DNA of 64,000 nt from Calothrix sp. NIES-4105 (GTDB taxonomy: Bacteria; Cyanobacteriota; Cyanobacteriia; Cyanobacteriales; Nostocaceae), in NCBI RefSeq assembly GCF_002368415.1, contig NZ_AP018290.1, forward strand, positions 665,461 through 729,460, given 5' to 3'. Made by a program: the position numbers and the translations under genes. Shown piece by piece: positions 1 through 8,583 of this stretch (positions are counted from its first letter, which is position 1; the number at the start of each line of letters is the position of its first letter). Under the pieces are notes generated by a model that ran no database searches, was not told the DNA's origin, and was given only the letters and a program-made list of their open reading frames with translations.

Positions 1-1682
1 ACAGTTGCTAACAAATCTTCTTGGTCTGTGTTAGTTAAGATGAAATTTTCCAATCCCTGCCACAGATCTGACGATTGGTTAAAGCGAAAGTACTGAGGAG
101 AGCAATTTGTAAAGTGGAATGTGTCGCTGTTAGCTAAACGGGCTGTGCTTTCTTCTCCCCAAATAGGGTCTTGCCTGCGAACTAAATGACCTCTGTCAAA
201 AAAGTTACCCCCAGGTTCGTTACCGTAAAAATCGTCACCTAGTTGCAAATGTTCGGGAATGCGAGGGTCAAAAAACCATTTGTCTCTTAAGCGCTCCAGC
301 CCAATCCACTGGCGCCCGTCAATATTAACAACGGTATAAAATGCCAAGCGGCGAGTCTCGCACATAACTACAGAGAAGTGCGTATAGCGCAGAATATTAT
401 CCTCTGTTCCCACTACTTTGGTTACTGGACCGAAACCAAGGGCAATAGATGTCAATTCAGGAAGAGGAATATTCGTCCCCAGGAAATCGGGGTTGTAACC
501 TTCGCGACCTTCATAGTAACTCAGTGGGCGAACGTTCCCATTAGAACTCGGTCGAGGTTGCTTCGTCCTTTCACCCAAGTTGAAGCCATCTTCTGACAAG
601 GTAACTATACTTTGGCGGGGAGTTGTACCGGAAAACACGCGAATACCCTTAGCATCTTCAAGGAAAGCTTGCACTAAACTAAAAGCGTTCGCACCTTGTT
701 GAGTTTGAATTTTATTGACTTGCTCGATAATTTTGCTTATCCGCACACCCTGGTTAGCAATCCACTTAATTTTATCTTCGGTCAACTTTCCAGCTTCTGA
801 TAATGGAACCCAGGCGCCGTTGGTTAGTTCAATTTCTTCAATTCCGTTATTGATGCGTCTCTCTATAACGCCTTTATGGTGAATAGCAACTACTTGCCAG
901 TTATCATTGAGAACGGGCGAACCAGAAGAACCAGGGGCTGTATCGCTAGCATACCAGAGAAAATTATCTTTAACAGCATCCTGTTCGTCACCAATTTGCA
1001 GCACCTTATTTTCGCGGATAGCAATTTGCTTGGGGTTACCGTCAGGGTGTTGAATAATTGTGACAAATTCTAAAGGTTCGATTTTGTGCAGGGTGGGGTC
1101 GAGACGTAAAAAACCGTAATTTGTTAAGCTCGTTTCTCCATCATCTGATGTTGGCGCCACTGCAACCAAGGTAAAATCAAGTTCCGGGTCTGTTATAAAT
1201 GCTGACTCTGGAGTTAAAGTAAAGGTTTTTCCCTGTTGAATTCTCCCGCTCATATCCATCTCGTAGCCAAACTGTGCTGATGCTCGCGTTGCTGCGTCTT
1301 GCGAATCAATGACGTGATTATTCGTCAGCAGCAGGCGAGGAGATATAAGAAAGCCAGTCCCCCAGCTACCATTTGAGCCAAACATATCTCCAACCCAAAT
1401 CCGGCAAACTGCACGAGCAGCTAAGGTTCCTCTTTGGAGGTAATTGACGGGTAGTAAATCATTACGACCCAGGATACGCTCCAGGTCGAAAGAGGAGACT
1501 CCAGAGCCACTAGCGGCGATATTTTCAATTCGCCGAGCTAAAGCCGTTACCGGGTCTGCTCTGCGATCGTGTTTCTCAATATTAGATAAAGGAGTTTCTT
1601 GGTTTGTCGGTATTTTGATATTTCGCAAGGATTTGAGCTTGTTAAGAAAGTCTTCATCGTAATTCATTATTTTTACAGGCAT
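1..1682 (-). CDS. Trypsin-like serine protease fused to NUC1-type nuclease (3' end outside window)
   Basis: My translation of the minus strand is open from an ATG at 1682 to the window edge. Residues about 85-270 form a V8/trypsin-like protease: His123 in TNNHVID, Asp169 in ELDFTLV, Ser253 in GSSGSP. From about residue 400 it becomes a DNA/RNA non-specific endonuclease (NUC1): DRGH at 496-499 carries the catalytic His, and a conserved Asn lies in TNCSPQ. AAGGAG lies 12 nt before the ATG; a second ATG at 1667 is further from it. No signal peptide is visible. It is the outermost member of the putative effector row downstream of the eCIS genes. A truncated copy of its nuclease part lies at 12565-13092, so this gene has been duplicated locally. 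The dual protease-nuclease assignment is firm; secretion by the eCIS is inference. Confidence 0.85.
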   Translation of the reverse strand, partial: MPVKIMNYDEDFLNKLKSLRNIKIPTNQETPLSNIEKHDRRADPVTALARRIENIAASGSGVSSFDLERILGRNDLLPVNYLQRGTLAARAVCRIWVGDMFGSNGSWGTGFLISPRLLLTNNHVIDSQDAATRASAQFGYEMDMSGRIQQGKTFTLTPESAFITDPELDFTLVAVAPTSDDGETSLTNYGFLRLDPTLHKIEPLEFVTIIQHPDGNPKQIAIRENKVLQIGDEQDAVKDNFLWYASDTAPGSSGSPVLNDNWQVVAIHHKGVIERRINNGIEEIELTNGAWVPLSEAGKLTEDKIKWIANQGVRISKIIEQVNKIQTQQGANAFSLVQAFLEDAKGIRVFSGTTPRQSIVTLSEDGFNLGERTKQPRPSSNGNVRPLSYYEGREGYNPDFLGTNIPLPELTSIALGFGPVTKVVGTEDNILRYTHFSVVMCETRRLAFYTVVNIDGRQWIGLERLRDKWFFDPRIPEHLQLGDDFYGNEPGGNFFDRGHLVRRQDPIWGEESTARLANSDTFHFTNCSPQYFRFNQSSDLWQGLENFILTNTDQEDLLAT

Positions 1683-1871
1683 AAGTTTAAGCAACTCCTT
1701 GTTGTTAATAAAGCAACATTAACAAATCTACATTGTTTACAAACCATCGCGCTTGTGTGCTAGTACTTCTTATAAGCAAATACTACAACTAGATTGTTAG
1801 ATGGTGCGTCTGCGGCGCACCATCTGAACGGTTACATTTATAAAGTTTTTGATTCTTTATGTTGGAAAAAC

Positions 1872-4265
1872 TTACACAGAAAGAACTTTCAGCGAGGATG
1901 TTTTATCGTTGAAGTCATGACCCACGTAATCAGCGTTTGAAATAAACTCCTTGCTTTTACCTGTAAAGCCAGCATCTTCGTAAAGGATGACTCGCGTTTT
2001 TGGAGGTACGCGCAAAGAACTCAACCTATCGTTGCCAATTGTAAGTTCATCTACGTCGTAACTACCTGGTTCTAGCTCTTGGCTTTTGCCTCCATAATTA
2101 GCATCCGAGTAAATTACAACTTTTTGGGAAGGCTCATCAGGACAAAGCTCAAACCGCCACAATTGAATGTCACTCCCCTTCAGCGCGCGCTGTTGAATAA
2201 GAGTTCCATTTTGGCCTTCATTACCACTGACCGTTAAAGCCATGCCACTAACTTTGGAGATAAGAATATAATACCCATCTTCTGTTTCCTCTAGTTGCCA
2301 TTGTTGAGCATCCGTGCCATTTTTTTCATATTGTTCTATCTGTGCGCCATCTTGCGTGCTTGCGTCTCTAACAGCTAATGCTTTGCCGCTATGCTTGACT
2401 GTCAGAGTATAGTAGCCATTTCCCATATCTTCCAACAGCCACTGTTGATTTTCATTATCAGAACCAGGCCACTGGATAACATCAGCACCGTTTTCCTGCC
2501 TGAAACTGAATACGTCTAAGACTTGTCTGCTCTGTTTGTTCCTAAGCATGTAGTATTTCCCAGCGATGGGCATTGGGCTGCCAATGTTATCCCATAACCA
2601 ATCGCGCAGGTTTTGTGGAATGTTTCCCCAATCTGAATAGTTTAGGTTATAGAATACAGCATACAATTCCGCAAAGAATTCAAAAGGAGACATTGCAGCA
2701 TAGGAGCTTGGCATTCGCTCAACCAAATCCAGCGTACTCTCGTTTACCACTGTGAATGTTTGGTAGTAGTAATTGAGGAAAAATGCTAGACCGTTAGCCC
2801 GGTACCATTTTTGATTCTTATCATACCAGTAAGCACCTGTTTGTTCACATGCTAATCTCGGACCAAAATTTGTAGCGTACCAGGGATGACCGCTGGGTAC
2901 GTTTGGCGCCTGCTGGGGTGGTTCCCACTGTCCACCAAATCCAATAGAGTCGCGCAAATATTTACGGATTTCTTGTTTCTGCAAATCTGTGATGTTGCCG
3001 TATCCACCCATCAATTTCACCCAAGCATCAATTTCTGAATCGTCCAAACCAAATGTTTGCCAACCAAATTGCTCCTTTAACTGATTAGTAACTAGATCTT
3101 TCTTTGCTTGATCTAATTTTTCTTGAACGGCATGTCCTACTTCGTGCAGCATTACATCTTCAAACGAGGGGAAAAATCCTCTCCCAATTACAATCTGATC
3201 GTCACCAGGGCTATAAAAAGCACCGCCGCCATCTTCTAAATCAATTACATCAAACCGAGTGTTACCCTCGACATTAGTATCAGGTAAGTTTTGCAGAAGT
3301 TTCCACAGGGTATCAATATCATCAGGATCGTCATTCAAATACCAGTCATCATCAAGCTTTTTGTTGAAACGAACTTCAAACAGCTTGTCTTGTAGCTGTC
3401 CATTTCCCCCGTCTTTAGCCCAAACGAATAAATCGCGCAATGCTTGTTTTGCCCAACTAGGCATGTGATTTCCACTTGGTAGACCTTGCAACATTGTTTG
3501 AAAGTCAGTGCTGTTAGCATCAATGTCTTGGTTCTGACGCGCTTTTTGGGCAAAATCTGATAGCAAATTCAAAGCCGTCTCTGTCGGCGACCAACGGCGA
3601 AAATTTACCCAATGGTCATGGTTTTGTTCTAGCTCAAACAGGTTTTCTTTGTGGCTAGAAGCAACCCATTGTTTTAGTTCATCCGGTTGAGCGAGCAAAT
3701 TGTCTGCAAGTATGCGGGGCATACGTAATTGGTATGCTGTTTTATCATGTTCGTAGGAGGCGATAAATGTCAGCCATTTAGAGTCAATTGTATGCAGGTT
3801 AATGTTCAGGCGCGGTTGCTGGAGGATAATTGGATGTTCGTATGCCAGTAAAACTTTGAACAATTCGAGCGCGCGATCATCAATACCTGCTTCCCGTGCC
3901 AGCAGTTTTTCCCTCAACTCTCCCAGTCCAAAAACAACTCGCATAAAGCGTGTTTCTGGTGGTGATACAGTATTTGGTAAGTGCTTGACAATTTGCTCCA
4001 ACTCTGATGATGTTGCTCGCCAAGTGTATCGTTCTGAGAGAGGTTTCACCAAAATCACTTCGTTACGACTGAGATCGGTATATAGAAATGGTTTCTCAAT
4101 TGTTATCTCTTTAGTACCATCTGGTACAGCAACTTTATGAAACCGTCCTTGGAGTATTTCTTCTCGCTTTTCCGGTGTTCGGAGAATACTTAGACTGTCA
4201 TATAAATTTGCTTCAATCAATTCACCATTACGAGTTTTCACCTGATAGGGTTTCGTTACGCCCAT
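1872..4265 (-). CDS. Lethal-factor-like zinc metalloprotease with ricin and crystallin domains
   Basis: A 797-residue mosaic protein and likely toxin. A zinc motif HEVGH lies at 374-378 and a candidate third ligand, Glu533, lies in EFFAELYA; this pairing resembles the anthrax lethal factor-like (M34/ATLF) arrangement. Residues about 570-706 form a ricin-type beta-trefoil with three QW-type motifs (QQW near 607 and 654, QLW near 701), normally a sugar-binding domain. Residues 714-797 carry two beta/gamma-crystallin-like repeats. The N-terminal 350 residues are not recognised. A strong AAGGAG precedes the ATG. The upstream leader is shared with the neighbouring subtilase gene. No signal peptide is seen, which fits loading into an injection particle from the cytoplasm, but that is inference. 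Confidence 0.75.
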   Translation of the reverse strand: MGVTKPYQVKTRNGELIEANLYDSLSILRTPEKREEILQGRFHKVAVPDGTKEITIEKPFLYTDLSRNEVILVKPLSERYTWRATSSELEQIVKHLPNTVSPPETRFMRVVFGLGELREKLLAREAGIDDRALELFKVLLAYEHPIILQQPRLNINLHTIDSKWLTFIASYEHDKTAYQLRMPRILADNLLAQPDELKQWVASSHKENLFELEQNHDHWVNFRRWSPTETALNLLSDFAQKARQNQDIDANSTDFQTMLQGLPSGNHMPSWAKQALRDLFVWAKDGGNGQLQDKLFEVRFNKKLDDDWYLNDDPDDIDTLWKLLQNLPDTNVEGNTRFDVIDLEDGGGAFYSPGDDQIVIGRGFFPSFEDVMLHEVGHAVQEKLDQAKKDLVTNQLKEQFGWQTFGLDDSEIDAWVKLMGGYGNITDLQKQEIRKYLRDSIGFGGQWEPPQQAPNVPSGHPWYATNFGPRLACEQTGAYWYDKNQKWYRANGLAFFLNYYYQTFTVVNESTLDLVERMPSSYAAMSPFEFFAELYAVFYNLNYSDWGNIPQNLRDWLWDNIGSPMPIAGKYYMLRNKQSRQVLDVFSFRQENGADVIQWPGSDNENQQWLLEDMGNGYYTLTVKHSGKALAVRDASTQDGAQIEQYEKNGTDAQQWQLEETEDGYYILISKVSGMALTVSGNEGQNGTLIQQRALKGSDIQLWRFELCPDEPSQKVVIYSDANYGGKSQELEPGSYDVDELTIGNDRLSSLRVPPKTRVILYEDAGFTGKSKEFISNADYVGHDFNDKTSSLKVLSV

Positions 4266-4303
4266 GATTTATTTTCTCCTTTTTATGTATGTGGTTTTGT
4301 GTG

Positions 4304-4694
4304 GATTATTTGTATGTCAAAAAATTTGACACAGGTTTTATCTAACGTAGATTTGCTGCACCCAAAGTATTCGGCTTACTGGTGGTTAGTCAGTTTTTTG
4401 TGCCTACTCGATTGCATAACGGGAGTTTGACCAATTTAAAGAATTCTTCTCCAAACTGAGGTTTGTCAAGCAGAGAGATTTGCAGTACTTTTGTACGTCA
4501 GTCATCTTTTCCCTGGTTCTATAAAATATATGGTTGTGACTTGTATGAAGTTATGCAGTTGGAACTATAAGTTTTTTGGCACGAGCCAACTTAACCAAAG
4601 CCCTAGTTTTCGCGCTCATGCGTACCAAAACAATCTTTAAATATTTTTACGTAGTTTGCAAAAAAGAAGTATAAAGAATTATTTGGCTGACAAC
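4304..4694 (-). promoter_or_regulatory. Effector leader, copy A (duplicated upstream region)
   Basis: This stretch lies directly upstream of the metalloprotease-ricin gene and is about 85% identical by eye to 6102-6492, which lies directly upstream of the subtilase gene. The two coding regions are unrelated, so the shared part is the control region. It covers most of the gene-free interval 4266-4863. No clear sigma-70 promoter could be fixed by eye; TA-rich blocks near 4530 are candidates. A shorter third copy lies at 28843-28956. Confidence 0.6.
4315..4331. promoter_or_regulatory. 17-bp inverted repeat, candidate operator
   Basis: TGTCAAA-AAA-TTTGACA is a perfect inverted repeat with 7-bp arms, 50 bp from the ATG at 4265. 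The same 17 bases recur at 6113-6129 in front of the subtilase gene. Its position and conservation suggest a regulator-binding site or mRNA hairpin. No regulator is identified. Confidence 0.45.
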
Positions 4695-4863
4695 TGCTGA
4701 AAGCAATTCGGGCTGTATTTGCAATTACCTACCTGAAGAGGAAATTTTAATCCGGCACCAGGCATTTGGTTGTTATGCAACCGCAAAACCTTTCTTTGAA
4801 TGCCTTGCGCTGGATTAATTTAGGGCATATTCGGAAATGCCAGGAAAAGTTTAAACACTGTAT

Positions 4864-6078
4864 CTATTTGAGCGGTGCTTGCACGAGACCAGCGCCAACA
4901 TCTAGGGAGTCAAAGTCACTGGCTAACCTATCTTGTTTAGCCTGACCAATTAATTGAGCAGTCAGTTGAATGGCATTGACCCTACCTGTTGAGGTTAACA
5001 GTTTTTCAGCCCAAAGAGCTGCAAGACCAGCAACATGGGGAGTTGCCATACTTGTACCGTCAAGATTTCTATACCCACCTCCCGGCCAAGCTGAGTAGAT
5101 ATCAACGCCAGGAGCGCTAACATTCGGTCCAGTATTAGAAAAATCAGCTACCGTCAGAGCCTTATGCGGCTCACCAGCAGTTTTGAGTGCGCCTACGGAA
5201 ATTATACCGTCAGCTGCTGCCGGTGGAGCAACGTTTATTTCGTAATCCGGATTGATATCGCGCTTGCTCTCATTCCCCGCTGCCGCAATAATTACAGTAC
5301 CTTGAAGTAGAGAATTTCGCGCGCTTGCCAATGCAGCTAGCTGATCAAACAGGCGAATGTTTGCTCGGTATTCTTGTAGGGCTACAGATGTAGCAAAATC
5401 AACTGGTAATCCTTCCGTATTCACATAAAAATCGACTAAGCCTGGAACATCGTAACCAAGAGACATGGAAATGACATGCGCTCCTTGGTCTAATGCCCAT
5501 AAAATTGCTCGAGAAATTTGCTCAGTCGTTCCACCGCCTTCCTCACCCAGCACTTTACCAATCAATGCACGTTCAATACCCGGCGCCACACCGAAGCGAA
5601 AACCATTAATCACCTGACCAAAAATCGTACCTGCACAATGAGTACCATGACCGTTAACGTCCCCATCGCCCTCACCCGTAAAATCCTGTTGTATGAGTTT
5701 AACGCCTTGGAAAGCTTCATGGCTAGAATCTATGCCTGTATCCAGAACCGCCACGGTTACACCCTGCCCTGTATAAGGACTATTGACCGCACCTGTCACA
5801 GTAACTCCCCATGTCGCTCCAGTCTGATTAGACGCTTTTACTTGCTTACTTGCTGTTGGCTTGACTAGCTTCACTGGCATTGAAGGTGCAATATTCACGA
5901 CTTGGGGGTCTCGCCGTAATTCAACTAAATCGCGTTTATTGAGGGATTCGATATCAATTCGAGGCACTGAACCTTCTAGCGCACGACGAGATTCAAGTGT
6001 TAGCGAGCGTCCTGAGAATGGCTCGCTTAAGTCTATGCGACTAGCGTCACGAAGGATTATATATTGACCTGTTTTCAT
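4864..6078 (-). CDS. Subtilisin-family serine protease (S8) with propeptide
   Basis: A 404-residue subtilase. The catalytic triad is visible: Asp113 (AVLDTGID), His144 (NGHGTHCAG), Ser343 (GTSMATPHVAG), with oxyanion Asn269 in AAAGNES. Residues 1-75 look like an I9-type propeptide rather than a signal peptide: there is no hydrophobic core. A long insertion at about 208-258 between the His and Asn regions is larger than in a minimal subtilase. AAGGAG precedes the ATG at good spacing. It sits in the effector row and shares its leader with the metalloprotease-ricin gene, so coordinated expression is likely. It could be a cargo protease or a maturation protease for neighbouring proteins; the sequence does not decide. 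Confidence 0.88.
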   Translation of the reverse strand: MKTGQYIILRDASRIDLSEPFSGRSLTLESRRALEGSVPRIDIESLNKRDLVELRRDPQVVNIAPSMPVKLVKPTASKQVKASNQTGATWGVTVTGAVNSPYTGQGVTVAVLDTGIDSSHEAFQGVKLIQQDFTGEGDGDVNGHGTHCAGTIFGQVINGFRFGVAPGIERALIGKVLGEEGGGTTEQISRAILWALDQGAHVISMSLGYDVPGLVDFYVNTEGLPVDFATSVALQEYRANIRLFDQLAALASARNSLLQGTVIIAAAGNESKRDINPDYEINVAPPAAADGIISVGALKTAGEPHKALTVADFSNTGPNVSAPGVDIYSAWPGGGYRNLDGTSMATPHVAGLAALWAEKLLTSTGRVNAIQLTAQLIGQAKQDRLASDFDSLDVGAGLVQAPLK

Positions 6079-6101
6079 GGCTATTACTCCTTGATTATTG
6101 G

Positions 6102-6492
6102 GATTATTTGTATGTCAAAAAATTTGACACAGGTTTTATCTAACGTAGATTTGCTGCACTCAAAGTATTCGACCTACTGGTAGTTAGTCTGTTTTTTGTG
6201 CCGACTCTATTGCATAACGGGAGTTTGACCAATTTAAAGAATTCTTCTCCAAACCTCTGTTTGTCAAGCAGAGAGATTTGCAGTACTAAAGTACGTCAGT
6301 CATCTTTTCCTTGGTTCTATAAAATATATGGTTGTGACTTTTTTGAAGTTATGCAGTAGGAACAATAAGTTTGTTGACACGAGTCTACTTAACCAGAGCC
6401 ACTAGTTTTCGCTTAATGCCTTCCTTAATAAACTTCAAGTAATTTTACGGAGATTACGCGAAGAGTATATAAATAATTATTTTGCTGACAAT
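6102..6492 (-). promoter_or_regulatory. Effector leader, copy B (duplicated upstream region)
   Basis: Second copy of the region at 4304-4694, here upstream of the subtilase gene. Homology starts at ATTATTTGTATGTC, about 25 bp before the start codon, and runs to GCTGACA near 6492. Several mismatches are spread along it, so the duplication is not recent. The rest of the gene-free interval (6493-6695) is AT-rich with nothing I recognise. Confidence 0.6.
6113..6129. promoter_or_regulatory. 17-bp inverted repeat, candidate operator (copy B)
   Basis: Identical to the 17-bp inverted repeat at 4315-4331, 34 bp from the subtilase start codon at 6078. The sequence is fully conserved although the surrounding leader has diverged by roughly 15%. 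Confidence 0.45.
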
Positions 6493-6695
6493 AGATACGG
6501 GTCTATCTTTTATCCAGTTTTGTAGTGAATCTTACTAACTCCTATCATGCAGAATCAACGCAGACAATTTATTAGTGCAAGAATATTAACAAACTTGATT
6601 GACACGCATAGATGCATGGAAGTCAATATTGGTATATTGGCATATTTGCATATACTTTATTAAATAAATAATGACCAATGATAATCTGCGGGATA

Positions 6696-6935
6696 TTAAC
6701 CTTCAACTTGTGCATTGGCGCCAGTCTGTTCGATAGAGCGTATCGCATCCACAGGTGACACATCTTTTTCAATTACAATAATAATCCCAGGTAAATATTC
6801 GTCCATCATTGTCACGTTGGCGTAAACCAAGCGTTTAATTATATCTTGTGTAAGTTCATCGCCATCAATGTCAATACTCGTTTTGTACCGAATCTCCCCA
6901 TCGTCAAAATCCATCTCAAAATTGCCAGTAATCAT
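6696..6935 (-). CDS. Small YbjN-like protein
   Basis: A 79-residue acidic protein resembling the C-terminal half of YbjN-domain proteins: a strand pair containing DDGEIRYKTSIDIDG followed by a helix and LPGIIIVI. YbjN-like folds are related to type III secretion chaperones and are frequent in cyanobacteria. Full family members are about 150 residues, so this is either a short form or a truncated one. The ATG at 6935 is followed by a natural hydrophobic start. It stands alone between two effector genes; a chaperone role for a neighbouring effector is possible but unproven. Confidence 0.5.
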   Translation of the reverse strand: MITGNFEMDFDDGEIRYKTSIDIDGDELTQDIIKRLVYANVTMMDEYLPGIIIVIEKDVSPVDAIRSIEQTGANAQVEG

Positions 6936-7052
6936 GCTATGATTTACCCTGGTAATAAATTATGCTACAGCACTTCGTTTATTTTCTGCATAAGTTGCTA
7001 TGCCTAGCGACTAAAATATTTTAAGTTCTGCGTTTGATTATGAGGAAAATTT

Positions 7053-8324
7053 ATGAGCTATCGGCACCAGGTCAGCAAAAAAAGTAACGCCAGTACTGAT
7101 ACTTTAATACATAAATCTTTACATGAATATCCTATTAGTACCCAAAGGATGAAAAACTCTAACGCACAGTTCCCACAACATAAAATCAAAAATCAACAAT
7201 ACGAACAAGATAAGTTTGAAGCTACGAAGGTAGAAATTCAGGCGAAGTATGGCACTATGACACCAGAGGGGCAAGAACAATTAACTCTCCTACAAGCGAA
7301 AAAAGCAGCTTTTTGGCAGCGGTATTTAGGAAATACTGGGTTTTACAATCAAGATTCTTCCCAGATGACTGCACGTGGTATTGATGTATCACCAAAACAA
7401 GCGATTCAAACGAAACTTACGATTGGCGCCCCTGGAGATAAGTACGAACAAGAGGCACATAGAGTAGCAGCCCAAGTGGTTACGCAAATTAATGCACCAG
7501 TTTCTGGGCAGTCAAATCAAAATATTCAGCGAGAGGGAATGCCTCTTGAAGACGAATTAATGATGGCGCCTCAGCTAAGTAGTATCCAGCGTGAAGCAAT
7601 GCTGGAAGAGGAAGAAATTCAAACAAAACCGATGTTACAACTTCAAGCTGGTGATAGTAGTACGACCGCCACTACAGAATTGGAAAGTTCTATCCAACAG
7701 GCACGAGGAAGTGGACAACCACTTGCGGACAATATCCGAAAACCAATGGAGCAAGCTTTTGGGGCTGATTTTAGTGGGGTGAAGGTTCACACGGATTCTC
7801 AGGCTGACCAGTTGAATCAATCGATACAGGCAAAGGCGTTTACTACTGGGCAGGATGTGTTCTTTCGTTCGGGTGAATATAAGCCAGGGAGTCGAGGTGG
7901 ACAGGAGTTGATTGCCCATGAGTTGACCCATGTAGTGCAGCAGAGTGGGGGGGTTCAAAAGCAGCCTACAAATGAGGCGGAGGTACCGTTTCCACGATAT
8001 TTATATCACGGTACGAGTTACGAAACCGGGCGTGTGATCAAAAACAGCAGGGTTTTGCTCGCCTTATCAAGAGGCGGCGAGAATGGTAGGACGTACATCT
8101 GTTTCACTGACAATTACAATTTAACTAACCTGTCGTCAGGAAACAAGCCAAAGGACTATATCTTCCGTCTAAATACCAGAAATTTGAATCGGAATCAGTG
8201 GAGGCGGGTTGGACAAAATGGGATGAATGAGTGGAGGTGTTATGTAGACATCCCCTTGGAACAGGCACAGTTTCAGCTACGGAAGCATAAAAATGAAGCA
8301 GACAAATGGAAGTCGGAGCCGTAA
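7053..8324 (+). CDS. DUF4157 eCIS-associated effector with ART-like C-terminus
   Basis: A 423-residue protein and the only DUF4157 gene here on the plus strand. Residues 1-120 are charged and Gln-rich. The DUF4157 domain (about 210-300) has QAFGADFSGVKVHTD and the zinc-type motif HELTH at 289-293. DUF4157 is a recognised marker of eCIS-associated toxins. The C-terminal 110 residues begin with YLYHGTS (His319), followed by a hydrophobic helix and a Gly-rich RTYICFT segment; this resembles the H-Y-x class of ADP-ribosyltransferases, but the third catalytic residue cannot be placed with certainty. GAGGAAA precedes the ATG. The last codons run into a transposase remnant at 8321, so the natural C-terminus may have been lost. 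Confidence 0.72.
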   Translation: MSYRHQVSKKSNASTDTLIHKSLHEYPISTQRMKNSNAQFPQHKIKNQQYEQDKFEATKVEIQAKYGTMTPEGQEQLTLLQAKKAAFWQRYLGNTGFYNQDSSQMTARGIDVSPKQAIQTKLTIGAPGDKYEQEAHRVAAQVVTQINAPVSGQSNQNIQREGMPLEDELMMAPQLSSIQREAMLEEEEIQTKPMLQLQAGDSSTTATTELESSIQQARGSGQPLADNIRKPMEQAFGADFSGVKVHTDSQADQLNQSIQAKAFTTGQDVFFRSGEYKPGSRGGQELIAHELTHVVQQSGGVQKQPTNEAEVPFPRYLYHGTSYETGRVIKNSRVLLALSRGGENGRTYICFTDNYNLTNLSSGNKPKDYIFRLNTRNLNRNQWRRVGQNGMNEWRCYVDIPLEQAQFQLRKHKNEADKWKSEP

Positions 8325-8461
8325 AAAAGAAGGTCGGCAGACCAAAGGGCAGTAAAACGAAAGATAAAAAAGAAGTAATTTTTACTCTTGAACTTCTACG
8401 TATTCGTCATCTAATTCAAGAATTACTTAAAATGCTGAGTAAATTTTTACCACTAACTTAC
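8321..8461 (+). pseudogene. Transposase fragment
   Basis: In a frame different from the upstream gene the sequence encodes VGRPKGSKTKDKKE followed by a helix ending FLPLTY. This matches my memory of an internal segment of cyanobacterial DDE transposases (GRPKGSKNKNK then a leucine-rich helix). Only about 47 residues remain, without start or catalytic residues. It abuts the 3' end of the DUF4157-ART gene and may mark an old insertion and deletion there. Confidence 0.45.
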
Positions 8462-8583
8462 TCAGCACCCTTAACTTCAGAACGTTAGTAGTGAATTTAG
8501 TCACTGTCAATACTGAAACAATTGCTCGATTCCTGCATGGTATCTGTTTATGTTTACAACTCGCTACACTTACTCCTTATGAG

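Noticed and set aside
1800..1830. Possible terminator hairpin (ATGGTGCGTCTGCGGCGCACCAT)
   Set aside because: A clear hairpin between the protease-nuclease and metalloprotease genes, but no T-run follows on the minus strand, so termination cannot be claimed.
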